Below, piece after piece: positions 1 through 9,978 of a stretch of 64,000 bases of DNA (positions are counted from its first letter, which is position 1; each line of letters begins with the position of its first letter). Source of the stretch: Skermanella sp. TT6 (GTDB taxonomy: Bacteria; Pseudomonadota; Alphaproteobacteria; Azospirillales; Azospirillaceae); assembly GCF_016653635.2 (NCBI RefSeq), contig NZ_CP067420.1, forward strand, positions 5,606,001 through 5,670,000, in the 5' to 3' direction. The notes beneath the pieces are model-generated. The model saw nothing but the letters and a program-made list of their open reading frames with translations. It did no database searches and was not told the DNA's origin. A program made the translations under genes and the position numbers.

Positions 1-456
1 CATATCGGCGGAGGGACCGGGCTGAAGGCCCTGAAGGCCGAAGCCGAACGGCTGGGCCTCTCCGACCGGATCTCGTGGCGGGGCGCCCAGCCCCAGGACG
101 TGGTCATCCGGCACTATGCCGAGGCCGACCTGTTCTTCCTGCCCAGCCGGCTGGCGCGCGACGGCGACCGCGACGGCCTGCCCAACGTGCTGATGGAGGC
201 CCAGGTCATGGGGCTGCCGGTCGTCGCGACCCGGATGGCAGCCATTCCCGAGCTGGTGATCGAGGGCGAGACCGGCGTCCTGGTCGATCCCGGCGACGCC
301 GCGGCGCTCGCCGACGCCCTGGCCGCCCTCGGGCGCGATCCCGAAACGCGCCGCCGGCTGGCGGCGGCCGGCGGCAGCCGGGTCCGCGGACTGTTCGGCG
401 CCGGCGCCGGGCTGGACCATCTGGCCGGGCTGCTGGCCGCCGGCGGTCGGGAGTAA
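1..456 (+). CDS. Glycosyltransferase family 4 (C-terminal part, cut by window edge)
   Basis: This is the C-terminal ~151 residues of a GT-B fold glycosyltransferase; the gene begins before the window. The frame is open from base 1. It shows the donor-binding half of GT4 enzymes: DLFFLPSR, then the acidic NVLMEAQVMGLPVVAT segment, in which the Glu normally contacts the nucleotide-sugar ribose, then the ELVIEGETGVLVDPGD loop. The protein presumably transfers a sugar from a nucleotide-sugar to a glycan or lipid acceptor at the cytoplasmic membrane. It lies 15 bp upstream of a second glycosyltransferase, so the two are probably one operon. The acceptor and sugar cannot be read from sequence. Confidence 0.85.
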   Translation, partial: HIGGGTGLKALKAEAERLGLSDRISWRGAQPQDVVIRHYAEADLFFLPSRLARDGDRDGLPNVLMEAQVMGLPVVATRMAAIPELVIEGETGVLVDPGDAAALADALAALGRDPETRRRLAAAGGSRVRGLFGAGAGLDHLAGLLAAGGRE

Positions 457-471
457 GGGGACCGGCCCGGC

Positions 472-1596
472 ATGCGGATCGCCTTCTACGCTCCCCTCAA
501 GGCGCCGACGCACCCCACGCCCTCGGGCGACCGCCGCATGGCGCGGCTGCTGATGGCGGCGCTGCGCCATGCCGGGCACCGGGTCGACCTGGCCTGCACC
601 TTCCGGAGCTGGGACGACGGCGGCAGGCCCGGCCGGCACCGCCGGATCGCCGACCTCGGCGGCCGGCTCGCGGACCGGCTCGCCGCAAGGCTGCGGCATG
701 ATCCGCCCGACCTGTGGTTCACCTACCACCTCTACCACAAGGCGCCGGACTGGCTGGGTCCCGCCGTCAGCGCGGCGCTGGGCATCCCCTACGTGGTCGC
801 CGAGGCGTCCTTCGCGCCCAAGCAGGCCGGCGGTCCCTTCGCCCTCGGCCATGAAGCGGCGCGGACCGCCATCGCCCGCGCCGATGCCGTGGTCTCGCTC
901 AACTCGGCCGATGCGGAATGCCTTTACCCTCTCCTCCGGTCGCCCGGCCGGCTGACCCTGCTGCGCCCCTTCGTCGAGCCGCCGGCCCCGCGTGACCGCG
1001 CGGCGGACCGCGCCGAACTCGCCCGCTCGCTGGGGCTCGATCCGGAGGTACCCTGGCTGCTGGCCGTCGGCATGATGCGGGGCGGCGACAAGCAGCGTTC
1101 CTTCCGCATCCTGGCCCGTGCCCTCGAACGGCTCGGCGGTCACGACTGGCGGCTGCTGGTCGTCGGCGACGGGCCGCGCCGGGTCTGCGTCGAGGAAAGC
1201 TTCGGCCGCGTCGATCCCGGCCGCCTCCGCTTCCTGGGCGCGCTGCCGCCCGACCGCCTCGCCGCCTGCTACGCCGGCGCCGACCTGATGGTCTGGCCGG
1301 CGATCAACGAGGCCTACGGCATGGCGCTGCTGGAGGCCCAGGCCGCTGGGCTGGCCGTCGTGGCCGGACGGACCGGCGGCGTGCCCGACATCGTGCGCGA
1401 CGGCTCGACCGGCCTGCTGACCCCCGTCGGCGACGAGGCCGCCTTCGCCGACGCCGTCGCGGCGCTGCTGCCGGACCCGGCCCGGCGGAGCGCCTTCGGC
1501 CTGGAAGCCGCCCGCGTCGCATCGGCCGAGCACGGCTTCGACGGCGCGTCCCGCACGCTCGATACCCTGCTCCGCAGCCTCGCGAGGTCCCGATGA
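472..1596 (+). CDS. Glycosyltransferase family 4 / group 1
   Basis: A 374-residue GT-B glycosyltransferase. The N-terminal half starts with MRIAFYAPLKAPTHP and the motif SGDRRMARLLMAAL, typical of the acceptor-side Rossmann domain. The C-terminal half has WLLAVGMMRGGDKQ, DLMVWPAINEAYGMALLEAQ (the EX7E-like donor site) and GLLTPVGDE. It is predicted to add a sugar during synthesis of a surface or exported polysaccharide. The stop overlaps the next start by 4 bp (ATGA), which indicates translational coupling with the phosphatase. Donor and acceptor are unknown; the family call is firm. Confidence 0.88.
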   Translation: MRIAFYAPLKAPTHPTPSGDRRMARLLMAALRHAGHRVDLACTFRSWDDGGRPGRHRRIADLGGRLADRLAARLRHDPPDLWFTYHLYHKAPDWLGPAVSAALGIPYVVAEASFAPKQAGGPFALGHEAARTAIARADAVVSLNSADAECLYPLLRSPGRLTLLRPFVEPPAPRDRAADRAELARSLGLDPEVPWLLAVGMMRGGDKQRSFRILARALERLGGHDWRLLVVGDGPRRVCVEESFGRVDPGRLRFLGALPPDRLAACYAGADLMVWPAINEAYGMALLEAQAAGLAVVAGRTGGVPDIVRDGSTGLLTPVGDEAAFADAVAALLPDPARRSAFGLEAARVASAEHGFDGASRTLDTLLRSLARSR

Positions 1597-2177
1597 CCGA
1601 CCTTCTCCTCCTGCGCCACGGTCCGACCGCCTGGAACGCCGAGGGCCTGATCCAGGGCCGCACCGACATCCCGCTGTCGCCCGAAGGCGAAGGCGTGGTC
1701 CGTTCCTGGGTCCTGCCCGACCGGCTGCGCGACCGGGCCTGGGTCGCCAGCCCGCTGAAGCGCGCCGCCGCGACCGCCGCGATCCTCGGGCTCGATCCCG
1801 TGCCGGACGCCCGGCTTGTCGAGATGGACTGGGGGGCGTGGGAAGGCAGGACGCTGGCCGGCCTGCGGGCCGAGCTGGGCGACCTGATGGCGGCGTGGGA
1901 AGCGCGCGGCCTCGACTTCCGCGGCCCGGGCGGCGAGAGCCCGCGCGAGGTGCAGGACCGCCTGCGCCCCTGGCTGGCCGAGGTCGCCGCCGCCGGCCGG
2001 CCGGCCGGAGCCGTCGCGCACAAGGGGGTGATCCGCGCGATCTATGCCATGGCCGCGTGTTGGGACATGACGGACAAACCGGCCCATAAACTCCTCGACG
2101 GCTGCGCCCACCGCTTCACCCTGGCGGCGGACGGCACCCCCACCGTCGCCGAACTGAACATCGCGCTGGAGATTTGA
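1593..2177 (+). CDS. Histidine phosphatase family protein
   Basis: A 194-residue member of the phosphoglycerate-mutase-like branch 1 superfamily. The catalytic RHG motif sits at the extreme N-terminus (LLLRHGPTAWN), followed by the QGRTDIPLSPEG segment, the ASPLKRAA motif, the acid/base region EMDWGAWEGRT and the second catalytic His in VAHKGVIRAI. It removes a phosphoryl group from a small molecule or sugar phosphate. It is coupled to two glycosyltransferases, so a sugar-phosphate or lipid-linked intermediate is a reasonable but unproven substrate. The start is fixed by the ATGA overlap at 1593. Confidence 0.88.
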   Translation: MTDLLLLRHGPTAWNAEGLIQGRTDIPLSPEGEGVVRSWVLPDRLRDRAWVASPLKRAAATAAILGLDPVPDARLVEMDWGAWEGRTLAGLRAELGDLMAAWEARGLDFRGPGGESPREVQDRLRPWLAEVAAAGRPAGAVAHKGVIRAIYAMAACWDMTDKPAHKLLDGCAHRFTLAADGTPTVAELNIALEI

Positions 2178-2616
2178 CTAAATTCCTATAATTATGTATG
2201 CTGGCGGCACAGGGGGCTTGGAAAATGATGACATTTGATGACATTCTCCGTCTCCCTGCCATCATGGCCGGTCTTGATCCCTGGCGGTCCGGAACGGTTG
2301 TTGTTCATCAACCTGAAGGTGATTCTCAGGATATTTCATCTTCCCTTGATCGTCATGCCCGGACTTGATCCGGGCATCTCCAGCCACGGAGCCTCGGTGA
2401 GACCCGCAAGACGATGGCCGGATCAAGTCCGGCCCCGACGAAAAGGGGGCGTTTTCGTCCACAGCGCGGCCTTTCGAGCGAAACGCAACAACCGTGCCGG
2501 ACAGCCGTGGACTTGATCCGGCCATCCACGCGCGTACTCCGCCACCCCGGCCTGCGCGTGGATGCGCGGGGCGAGCCCGCGCATGACGGGAAAACAGAAA
2601 AATCCGGAGCCGCATC
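2178..2616. repeat. Intergenic region with dispersed GATCCGG palindromes
   Basis: This 439-bp gap holds no convincing gene. It carries several copies of a short element built on ACTTGATCCGG. One is a palindrome at 2355-2377 (arms ATGCCCGGA and TCCGGGCAT). Another lies in the opposite orientation at 2414-2434, and a third partial copy is at 2508-2527. A GCGCGGGGCGAGCCCGCGC hairpin follows near 2564-2582. Such elements are widespread between genes in Rhodospirillales and other alphaproteobacteria. An AT-rich stretch just after the phosphatase stop (2177-2205) could hold a promoter, but I cannot place one firmly. Confidence 0.6.
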
Positions 2617-3807
2617 ATGACGGATGATGACATCCGACCCCCCCGGAAGTCCCCCCTCAAGGCCCTGGTCTGGGTGCAGCACCTGCTCGGCATCGGGCAT
2701 GTCCGTCGGGCGGCGCTGATCACCCGCGCCCTGGCGGCGGCGGGGCTGGACGTGACGGTGGCGTCCGGCGGGTTCCCGGTCGCGGGCGTCGATCACGGCG
2801 CCGCCCGCGTGGTGCGGCTGCCGCCGGCCCGGTCGGCGGACAAGAGCTTCAAGCGCCTGGTCGGCGACGGCGGCCTGCCCCTCGACGACGCCTGGCGGGA
2901 ACGACGGCGCGCGGCGCTGCTGGATCTGGCGGACAGCGTCGATCCCGACATCCTGCTGCTGGAAACCTACCCCTTCGGCCGGCGCCAGTTCCGCTTCGAA
3001 CTGCTGCCGCTGCTGGAACGCCCCCGGCGCCCCCGGGTCGTCGCCGCGTCGGTGCGCGACATCCTGGTGGCCAAGGACGATCCCGCCCGCGAGGTCGAGA
3101 TGGCCGACGTGGCGCGCCGGCACCTGGACCTCGTGCTGGTCCACGGCGACCCCGCCGTGGTCCCGTTCGAGGCGACCTTCCCCCAGGCGCACCGGATCGC
3201 GGACCTGATCCGCTACACCGGCTACGTCGCCCCGGCCCGCGCCCCGGCCCGCGCCCCGGCCCACCCGGCCGCGCAGGCGGGCGGCGACGGCGCCGGGGAA
3301 GTGATCGTCTCCGTCGGCGGCGGCGCCGTGGGCCTGCCCCTGCTGCGGACCGCGCTGGCGGCGCGACCGCTGACCCCGCTGGCATCGTCCCCCTGGCGGC
3401 TGCTCGCCGGTCCCGACATCGGGGAGGCCGACTTCCAGGCCCTGCGCGACGGCGCTCCCCGCGGCGTGACCGTCGAGCGGGCGCGGCCCGACTTCCCGGA
3501 ACTCCTGGCCCGCTGCACCCTGTCGATCAGCCAGGCCGGGTACAACACGCTGATGGACCTGATGCAGGCCCGCTGCCGCGCCGTGGTGGTGCCCTTCGCG
3601 GCCGGCAACGAGACCGAGCAGACGGACCGCGCCCGCCTGTTCGAGCGGCGCGGGCTGCTCCATGGCGTCCCCGAGGACGGCCTGACCCCGGAACGCTTGG
3701 CCGATGCGGTCGGCCGCGCCCTGGCGGCGCCCCCGCCCACCGACTTCGCCCCCCTCATGGACGGCGCCGCCGCCACCGCCCGCCTGCTGGTCGAGGCCGC
3801 GTCATGA
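2617..3807 (+). CDS. COG4671-like predicted glycosyltransferase
   Basis: A 396-residue protein resembling the GT28/MurG-like predicted glycosyltransferases. The N-terminus has the LGIGHVRRAALITRAL motif (GxGHxxR, the acceptor-domain glycine loop). The C-terminal half has VSVGGGAVG and the donor-site segment SISQAGYNTLMDLMQ followed by VVVPFAAGNETEQTDRA, typical of UDP-sugar binding in the MurG superfamily. It is coupled by a 4-bp overlap to a polysaccharide deacetylase, so the pair probably makes and then deacetylates an amino sugar. A proline/alanine repeat at residues ~207-220 is probably the interdomain linker. The product is unknown. Confidence 0.8.
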   Translation: MTDDDIRPPRKSPLKALVWVQHLLGIGHVRRAALITRALAAAGLDVTVASGGFPVAGVDHGAARVVRLPPARSADKSFKRLVGDGGLPLDDAWRERRRAALLDLADSVDPDILLLETYPFGRRQFRFELLPLLERPRRPRVVAASVRDILVAKDDPAREVEMADVARRHLDLVLVHGDPAVVPFEATFPQAHRIADLIRYTGYVAPARAPARAPAHPAAQAGGDGAGEVIVSVGGGAVGLPLLRTALAARPLTPLASSPWRLLAGPDIGEADFQALRDGAPRGVTVERARPDFPELLARCTLSISQAGYNTLMDLMQARCRAVVVPFAAGNETEQTDRARLFERRGLLHGVPEDGLTPERLADAVGRALAAPPPTDFAPLMDGAAATARLLVEAAS

Positions 3808-4586
3808 CGAATGATGACATCCGGGCCGCCCTGGCGCGGGAATTGGACCTGTGGGCCGAGGCCGGCCGGACCGCCACCCTGTGGTGGCGCGACGACGACG
3901 CCGTCGCGCCCTCGCCCGCCCTGGACCGCCTGCGCGATGCCGCCACCGCCGCCGGCGTGCCGGTCGCGCTCGCCGTGATCCCGGCGGGAGCGACGCCGGA
4001 CCTGGCGGAGGAACTGCGGCGCTGGCCCGGCGTCTCGGTGCTCCAGCACGGCCTGTCCCACGCGAACCACGAGGTCCCGCCGGCCAGGAAGACCGAACTG
4101 GGCTCCGCCCGGAGCGTCGAGGCGGTCCTCGCCGACCTCGCCGAGGGATGGCGGTTGCTCCGGCCCTTCGATCCCCTGCCCGTCCTGGTCCCCCCGTGGA
4201 ACCGGATCGCGGCGGACGTGGCGGCCCGGCTGCCGGCCCTCGGCTATGCCGGCCTGTCCACCTTCAACGCCCGGCCCCGCCCTTGCCCGGTGCCGGGTTT
4301 GGTCCAGGTCAACACCCATGTGGATGTCATCGACTGGCGGGGCGGCGGCGGTTTCGCCGGGACCGGAGCGGCGATCGGGGCCATGGTCCGCCACCTCGCG
4401 GCGCGCCGGACCGGTGCCGCCGATCCGGACGAGGCGACCGGGCTGCTGACCCACCATCTGGTGCATGACGAACCGTGCCGCCGCTTCCTCGACCGGTTCC
4501 TGGCCGCCGCGTCGGAACACCCGGCCGTCCGCTGGGTCGATGCCCCTGCCCTTTTCGGGAGCCCCTCCCCCAGGTGTCCACCGTGA
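3804..4586 (+). CDS. Polysaccharide deacetylase family protein (CE4/NodB-like)
   Basis: A 260-residue protein of the NodB-homology fold. Visible features are TLWWRDDDAVAPSPALDR (the Asp pair of the metal site), LAVIPAGATPDLAEEL, VLQHGLSHANHE (the HxxxH metal ligands) and VLVPPWNRIAADV (the catalytic RP-like strand). The family removes N- or O-acetyl groups from glycans in a metal-dependent reaction. No signal peptide is seen, so action on a cytoplasmic lipid-linked intermediate is more likely than action on an exported polymer. Its first 20 coding bases are almost identical to those of the upstream gene (19 of 20). Confidence 0.82.
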   Translation: MTNDDIRAALARELDLWAEAGRTATLWWRDDDAVAPSPALDRLRDAATAAGVPVALAVIPAGATPDLAEELRRWPGVSVLQHGLSHANHEVPPARKTELGSARSVEAVLADLAEGWRLLRPFDPLPVLVPPWNRIAADVAARLPALGYAGLSTFNARPRPCPVPGLVQVNTHVDVIDWRGGGGFAGTGAAIGAMVRHLAARRTGAADPDEATGLLTHHLVHDEPCRRFLDRFLAAASEHPAVRWVDAPALFGSPSPRCPP

Positions 4587-5119
4587 AACAGTTCCGATAT
4601 CCGGCTCCTCCCCTCTACGGCGACTATGCCCGCGCCGCCGCCGGCCTCGCGCTGACCGGCATTCCGCCCCTGCTGGTCCCGCTCAGCGCCTGGGTCGCGG
4701 TACCCATGATGCTTGCGGCGGCCCTTTTCGTGGTGTTCGGCGCCCGGACGGCGCAGCGTCACGCCACCGTCATCGAAATGGACGATAAGGGCATCACGGC
4801 CCGCGGGCCGCTGGGCGGTTCGATTTCGTGGGAACATTTGGCTCAGGTACGTTTAAACTACTATTCTACCCGTCGGGATCGCGGCCTCGGCTGGATGCAG
4901 CTCAAGCTGAAGGGCGCCGGTTCCGGGGAGACCGTCCGGCTCGAATCGACTCTCGACGGCTTCGACGAGATCGCCGAGCGGGTCGCGGACGTCGCGCGCA
5001 GGAAGGGGATCGGGATGACCGAGACGACGATCAGCAATTTCGCGGCTCTCGGCATCGACGCCGATCCGCAGGCCGGCATGGATGCCGCGGGCGTGCGGAC
5101 GGCGCGCTGGTCCCGATGA
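4583..5119 (+). CDS. Small membrane protein of unknown function
   Basis: I do not recognise this 178-residue protein. The chosen GTG start at 4583 overlaps the deacetylase stop (GTGA); a second GTG lies at 4574. Two adjacent hydrophobic segments (residues ~15-55, ending [11 protein letters not shown]) are followed by a soluble domain with [19 protein letters not shown] and [16 protein letters not shown], which resembles the PH-like domain found in bacterial membrane proteins of this shape. The 3' end overlaps the ABC ATPase start by 4 bp (ATGA), so it links the glycan genes to the transporter genes in one transcription unit. Confidence 0.65.
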   Translation: MKQFRYPAPPLYGDYARAAAGLALTGIPPLLVPLSAWVAVPMMLAAALFVVFGARTAQRHATVIEMDDKGITARGPLGGSISWEHLAQVRLNYYSTRRDRGLGWMQLKLKGAGSGETVRLESTLDGFDEIAERVADVARRKGIGMTETTISNFAALGIDADPQAGMDAAGVRTARWSR

Positions 5120-7008
5120 CCGACCTGCTGAGCGTCCGCGACCTGCATGTGGAGTTCCGCGTCGCCGAGGGGCTGATCCGTGCCGTGCGGGGCATCTCCT
5201 TCCGGGTCCGGCCCGGCGGCACGGTAGCCCTGGTCGGCGAGTCCGGCTCCGGCAAGTCGGTGGTCGCCCAGACCATCATGGGCATCCTGCCCCGTCCCGC
5301 CCACATCACGCGCGGCGAGATCCTGTTCGCCGATCCCCGTCTGCCCGGAACGGTCGACATAGCGAAGCTGCCCCCCGAAAGCCGCGCCATGCGGGCGATC
5401 CGCGGCGGCAACATCTCGATCATCTTCCAGGAGCCGATGACCTCCCTGTCGCCGCTGCACACGGTCGGCAACCAGGTGGGCGAGGCGGTCATGCTCCACC
5501 GCGACGTCGGCACGGCCGAGGCGCGCGAGCTGACCCGCGACATGCTGCGCCTGGTGGGGTTCCCCGATCCGGCCCGCGCGCTCGAGACCTACCCGTTCGA
5601 ACTGTCCGGCGGCCTGCGCCAGCGCGCCATGATCGCCATGGCGCTGATCTGCCGCCCGTCGCTGCTGATCGCGGACGAGCCGACCACCGCCCTGGACGTC
5701 ACGATCCAGGCCCAGATCCTCAAGCTGATCCGCGACCTCCAGGGCGAGCTGGGCATGGCGGTGCTGATGATCACCCACGACCTGGGCGTCGTCGCCAACG
5801 TCGCCGAGGAAGTGGTCGTGATGTACCGGGGCGAGGTCATGGAATCCGGCGAGATGCGCGACATCTTCGCCAAGCCCCGCCACCCCTACCTGAAGGCGCT
5901 GCTCCGCGCGGTCCCCCGCTTCCACATGGAGCCGGGCGAGCGTCTGGTTCCGATCCGGGAGATCAAGTCGGCCGGCGGCAAGCTGCTGGAAGCCACCCGG
6001 GAGCCCTGGCCGGCCGGCGCCGACTCGGTCGGGCCGCTCCTGGCCGTCTCCCGCGTCAGCAAGCGGTTCGACACCGGCAATACCGGCTGGTTCAACCGCA
6101 AGCGCACGGGCGGCGGCGTGCTGGCGGTGGACGATGTCAGCTTCGAGATCCGCCGGGGCGAGTGCCTGGGGCTGGTCGGCGAGTCCGGCTGCGGCAAGAC
6201 GACCCTGTCCAAGATCCTGATGCGGGCGCTGAAGCCGGACACCGGGACGGTTCTGTTCAACGACCGCGGCCGCGTCATCGACGTGCTCGACCTGGAGGAC
6301 GAGGCCCTGGTCGCCTTCCGGCGCAAGCAGCAGTTCATCTTCCAGGACCCGTTCGGCTCGCTCAACCCGCGCATGACCGTGTACGACATCGTCGCGGAAC
6401 CGCTGGTGATCCACGGCATCGGCGACGCCGAGCATCGCCGGGCGATGGTCAAGGAACTGATGAACCTGGTCGGCCTGGACGTGCGGCACCTGAAGCGCTA
6501 CCCGCACAGCTTCTCCGGCGGCCAGCGCCAGCGCATCGGCATCGCCCGGGCGCTGGCGCTACGGCCCGACCTGCTGATCTGCGACGAGCCGGTATCGGCC
6601 CTGGACGTCTCGATCCAGGCCCAGATCCTCAACCTGCTGAAGGACCTGAAGGAGAAGCTGGGCCTCACATACCTGTTCATCTCCCACAACCTGGCCGTCG
6701 TGGACTATATCGCCGACCGGATCATGGTGATGTGCCGCGGCCGGATCGTGGAGGTGGCCCCCCGCGCGACGCTGTTCCGCAATCCGGTCCATCCCTATAC
6801 CCGGGCGCTGCTCGCCGCCGTGCCGGACCCCGATCCGGAATGCCCGCTCGACCTCGGCGTGCTGGGCGAAGGCCGCGCCTCAGATCCCGGCGCCTGGCCG
6901 GCTCCCTTCACCATCGACGGCACGGCCCATCCCGGCATGATCGACCTGGGCGACGGCCACCTCGTCCGCGCGACCGCCCGCCCCGCCCTCCTGGATCTGG
7001 CATCATGA
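5116..7008 (+). CDS. Peptide ABC transporter, fused double ATP-binding protein (YejF type)
   Basis: A 630-residue protein with two complete ABC ATPase domains. Domain 1 has Walker A GESGSGKS near residue 44, signature LSGGLRQRA and Walker B LLIADEPT. Domain 2 has Walker A GESGCGKT near residue 356, signature FSGGQRQRI and Walker B LLICDEP. A family-specific OppD/F C-terminal segment follows each ([18 protein letters not shown]). It energises import of peptides or related compounds through the two permeases encoded downstream. Start ATG 5116 overlaps the previous stop. Its stop overlaps the next ATG by 4 bp, so the operon is tightly coupled. Confidence 0.93.
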   Translation: MTDLLSVRDLHVEFRVAEGLIRAVRGISFRVRPGGTVALVGESGSGKSVVAQTIMGILPRPAHITRGEILFADPRLPGTVDIAKLPPESRAMRAIRGGNISIIFQEPMTSLSPLHTVGNQVGEAVMLHRDVGTAEARELTRDMLRLVGFPDPARALETYPFELSGGLRQRAMIAMALICRPSLLIADEPTTALDVTIQAQILKLIRDLQGELGMAVLMITHDLGVVANVAEEVVVMYRGEVMESGEMRDIFAKPRHPYLKALLRAVPRFHMEPGERLVPIREIKSAGGKLLEATREPWPAGADSVGPLLAVSRVSKRFDTGNTGWFNRKRTGGGVLAVDDVSFEIRRGECLGLVGESGCGKTTLSKILMRALKPDTGTVLFNDRGRVIDVLDLEDEALVAFRRKQQFIFQDPFGSLNPRMTVYDIVAEPLVIHGIGDAEHRRAMVKELMNLVGLDVRHLKRYPHSFSGGQRQRIGIARALALRPDLLICDEPVSALDVSIQAQILNLLKDLKEKLGLTYLFISHNLAVVDYIADRIMVMCRGRIVEVAPRATLFRNPVHPYTRALLAAVPDPDPECPLDLGVLGEGRASDPGAWPAPFTIDGTAHPGMIDLGDGHLVRATARPALLDLAS

Positions 7009-8915
7009 TCTCCCGCCTTCTCCGAGCAGGCCTCCTGGCGCTTGCCGCCGCCGCGCTCCTGGCGCCCGCGGCCGGCCGCGCGGCGGTCGAGACCCCCTTC
7101 TTCGCCGAGCAGGTCGCCGCCGGGAAATTGCCGCCGGTCGGCGAGCGGCTGCCGGCCGAGCCGAGAATGGTGACGTTCGATGACGATGGGGCGCAGCAGG
7201 GCCGGCCCGGCGGCGACATGACCATGCTGATGGCGCGGGCGAAGGACGTACGCATCATGTTCGCGTACTTCTATGCCCGGCTGGTGACGTACACTCCGGA
7301 CCTGACGCTCGAACCGGACATCCTCCGGTCGATCGACGTGGAGGACAACCGGGTCTTCACCCTCCATCTCCGGCCCGGCCATCGCTGGTCGGACGGGTCG
7401 CCCTTCACCGCCGAGGATTTCCGCTACTGGTGGGAGGACGTGATCCTGAACCAGGACGTGCCGCCCTTCGGTGCCCCGCCGGAGATGCTGGCCGGCGGCG
7501 AGCCGCCCCGGTTCGAGGTGCTGGACGAGACGACCGTGCGGTATTCCTGGAACGAGCCGAACCCGCTGTTCCTGCCCGCGCTGGCGGCGGCCCGGCCGCT
7601 GGAGATCTTCGGTCCCTCGGCCTACCTGAAAAAGTTTCACGTGAAATACGCCGATGCCGCCGAACTGAAGGAAAGAGTCAAGGCGGCGGGGCAGAAGAGC
7701 TGGGCGCATCTGCACAATCGCGTGGACAACGCCTACGACAATGACAACCCCGACCTGCCGACGCTCCAGCCCTGGGTCAACACGACGGCGGCGCCGGCCG
7801 AGCGGTTCGTCTTCGTCCGCAATCCCTTCTATCACCGGGTGGATCCGGCGGGGGTCCAGCTTCCCTACATCGACCGGCTGCTGGTCCAGATCGCCGACGG
7901 CAAGATCATCCCGGCCAAGGCCGGCGCCGGCGAGGCGGACCTCCAGGCCCGCTACCTGCGCTTCGACAACTACACCTTCCTGAAGCAGGCGGCGAAGCGG
8001 AACGGCTACAAGGTCGACCTGTGGAAGACCGGAAACGGCGCCCATCTGGCGCTGTTCCCCAACCTCAACGCCTCGGACCCCGGCTGGCGCGGCCTGTTCC
8101 GCGACGTCCGGTTCCGCCGGGCGCTGTCGCTCGCCATCGACCGCGACGAGATCAACCAGGCGATCTATTACGGGCTCGCCAAGCCTTCCAACAACACGGT
8201 GCTGCCCCGCTCGCCGCTGTTCCGGCCGGAATACCAACAGGCCTGGACCCGGTTCGACGTGCGCGAGGCGAACCGGCTGCTGGACGAGATGGGCCTGACC
8301 GCACGCGGCAGCGAGAATATCCGGCTGATGCCCGACGGCCGCCCGCTGGAAATCATCGTCGAGACCGCGGGCGAGAGCACGGAGGAGGTCGATGTCCTGG
8401 AGCTGATCGCCGACAGCTGGCGCAAGATCGGGGTCAAGCTGTTCACCAAGCCCTCCCAGCTGGAGGTGCTGCGCAACCGCATCTATGCCGGCCAGACGCT
8501 GATGGCGATCGGCAAGGGCGTGGACAACGGCATTCCCACGGCCGACATGGCGCCGGCCGAATTCGTGCCGATGGACCAGAACCAGTATCAATGGCCGAAA
8601 TGGGGACAGTACTACCAGACCGGCGGCACGGCCGGCGAGAAGCCCGACATGCCGGCCGCGGTCGAGCTGATGGAGCTGATGGGCCAGTGGCGGACGGCGC
8701 CCGACACGGCCGCCCGAGCGGAGGCCTGGCACCGCATCCTCGGCATCCACGCCGACCGCGTCTTCACCATCGGGCTGATCAACGGCACCCTGCAGCCGGT
8801 CGTCGTGCGCTCCACCCTGCGCAACGTGCCGGCGGAGGGGATCTACAACTGGGACCCGGGAGCCCATTTCGGCATCTACCGGCCCGACACGTTCTGGTTC
8901 GCCGAACCGGGCTGA
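7005..8915 (+). CDS. ABC transporter substrate-binding protein, family 5 (YejA/OppA type)
   Basis: A 636-residue periplasmic binding protein. An N-terminal signal peptide is clear ([20 protein letters not shown] then APAAGRAA, likely cleaved after the Ala-rich segment). The body shows SBP_bac_5 features: [20 protein letters not shown], a [12 protein letters not shown] strand, and [17 protein letters not shown], the most conserved block of the family. It should bind an oligopeptide or peptide-like ligand and present it to the permeases. An internal near-perfect parS-like sequence lies at 7634-7647 within the coding region. The ligand is unknown; cell-wall peptides and peptide antibiotics are possibilities by analogy with the Yej system. 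Confidence 0.92.
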   Translation: MISRLLRAGLLALAAAALLAPAAGRAAVETPFFAEQVAAGKLPPVGERLPAEPRMVTFDDDGAQQGRPGGDMTMLMARAKDVRIMFAYFYARLVTYTPDLTLEPDILRSIDVEDNRVFTLHLRPGHRWSDGSPFTAEDFRYWWEDVILNQDVPPFGAPPEMLAGGEPPRFEVLDETTVRYSWNEPNPLFLPALAAARPLEIFGPSAYLKKFHVKYADAAELKERVKAAGQKSWAHLHNRVDNAYDNDNPDLPTLQPWVNTTAAPAERFVFVRNPFYHRVDPAGVQLPYIDRLLVQIADGKIIPAKAGAGEADLQARYLRFDNYTFLKQAAKRNGYKVDLWKTGNGAHLALFPNLNASDPGWRGLFRDVRFRRALSLAIDRDEINQAIYYGLAKPSNNTVLPRSPLFRPEYQQAWTRFDVREANRLLDEMGLTARGSENIRLMPDGRPLEIIVETAGESTEEVDVLELIADSWRKIGVKLFTKPSQLEVLRNRIYAGQTLMAIGKGVDNGIPTADMAPAEFVPMDQNQYQWPKWGQYYQTGGTAGEKPDMPAAVELMELMGQWRTAPDTAARAEAWHRILGIHADRVFTIGLINGTLQPVVVRSTLRNVPAEGIYNWDPGAHFGIYRPDTFWFAEPG

Positions 8916-8979
8916 ACCGCGGGACGATTCATCTGACGACGGACAATCAACGGGGCGACGGAAGGGACGATCTATCACC

Positions 8980-9978
8980 ATGCTGGGTTTCTTCGTGCGG
9001 CGGGTCATGGTGATGATCCCCACCCTCCTCGCGATCAGCGCGATCACCTTCGTCATCATCCAGCTTCCGCCCGGCGACTATCTGACCACCCTGATGACCG
9101 AGCTGGAAAGCCGGGGCGAGGCGATCGACGAGAGCCGCCTGCAGTTCCTGCGGGAGACCTACGGCTTGGACAAGCCCATGATCGAGCAGTATTTCGTCTG
9201 GCTGGGCGGCATGCTGACCGGCGACTACGGCTTCTCGTTCGAGTACAACCGGCCGGTCGCCGACGTGATCGGCGACCGCATGCTGCTGACCATCGTGGTG
9301 TCCTTCGCGACCATCCTGTTCATCTGGGTCGTGTCGTTCCCGATCGGGATCTATTCGGCGACCCACCAGTACAGCCTGGGCGACTACGGCCTGACCTTCC
9401 TCGGATTCCTCGGCTTGGCGACGCCGAACTTCCTGCTCGCCCTGGTGCTGCTCTACTTCGCCAACGTGACCTTCGGCACCTCCATCGGCGGCCTGATGGA
9501 CGCGGCCTACCTGGATGCGCCGTGGAGCTGGGGCAAGGTGCTGTCCATCCTCGAACATCTCTGGATCCCTGTGATCGTGATCGGGACCAGCGGCACCGCC
9601 GGCATGATCCGGCGCCTGCGCGCCAACCTGCTGGACGAGTTGCACAAGCAGTATGTCGTGACCGCCCGGGCCAAGGGCCTGCCGCCCGGCCGGGTGCTGT
9701 GGAAATACCCGCTGCGGATGGCGATCAACCCCTTCATCGCCGACATCGGCAACCTGCTGCCCCAGGTCGTCTCGGGCGCCGCCGTCGTCTCCATCGTGCT
9801 GTCGCTGCCGACCACGGGGCCGATGCTGCTCGACGCGCTGCGCAGCCAGGACATGTACCTGGCGGGGTCGTTCCTGATGTTCCTGGCGCTGCTGACCGTG
9901 GTCGGCGTCTTCCTGTCCGACCTGGCGCTCGCGGCGCTCGATCCCCGCATCCGGCTCGAAGGCGGGGCGACGCGATGA
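8980..9978 (+). CDS. ABC transporter permease (DppB/YejB type)
   Basis: A 332-residue inner-membrane permease of the DppB/OppB family. MLGFFVRRVMVMIPTLLAIS is the usual first membrane segment. The BPD_transp_1 domain follows, with about six hydrophobic segments and the EAA-type cytoplasmic loop YVVTARAKGLPPGRVLWKY, which contacts the ATPase. A GGAAGGGA ribosome-binding site lies about 10 bases before ATG 8980. It pairs with the next permease to form the import channel. Confidence 0.93.
   Translation: MLGFFVRRVMVMIPTLLAISAITFVIIQLPPGDYLTTLMTELESRGEAIDESRLQFLRETYGLDKPMIEQYFVWLGGMLTGDYGFSFEYNRPVADVIGDRMLLTIVVSFATILFIWVVSFPIGIYSATHQYSLGDYGLTFLGFLGLATPNFLLALVLLYFANVTFGTSIGGLMDAAYLDAPWSWGKVLSILEHLWIPVIVIGTSGTAGMIRRLRANLLDELHKQYVVTARAKGLPPGRVLWKYPLRMAINPFIADIGNLLPQVVSGAAVVSIVLSLPTTGPMLLDALRSQDMYLAGSFLMFLALLTVVGVFLSDLALAALDPRIRLEGGATR

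Noticed and set aside
5082-7004. Upstream extension of the binding-protein frame across the ATPase gene
   Set aside because: The extension is Arg/Pro-rich low-complexity translation of another frame; a clear signal peptide begins at 7005.
6795-9059. Very long open frame antisense to the ABC binding-protein gene
   Set aside because: It mirrors the codon structure of the real gene in GC-rich DNA, is rich in His/Arg/Gly, and has no recognisable domain.
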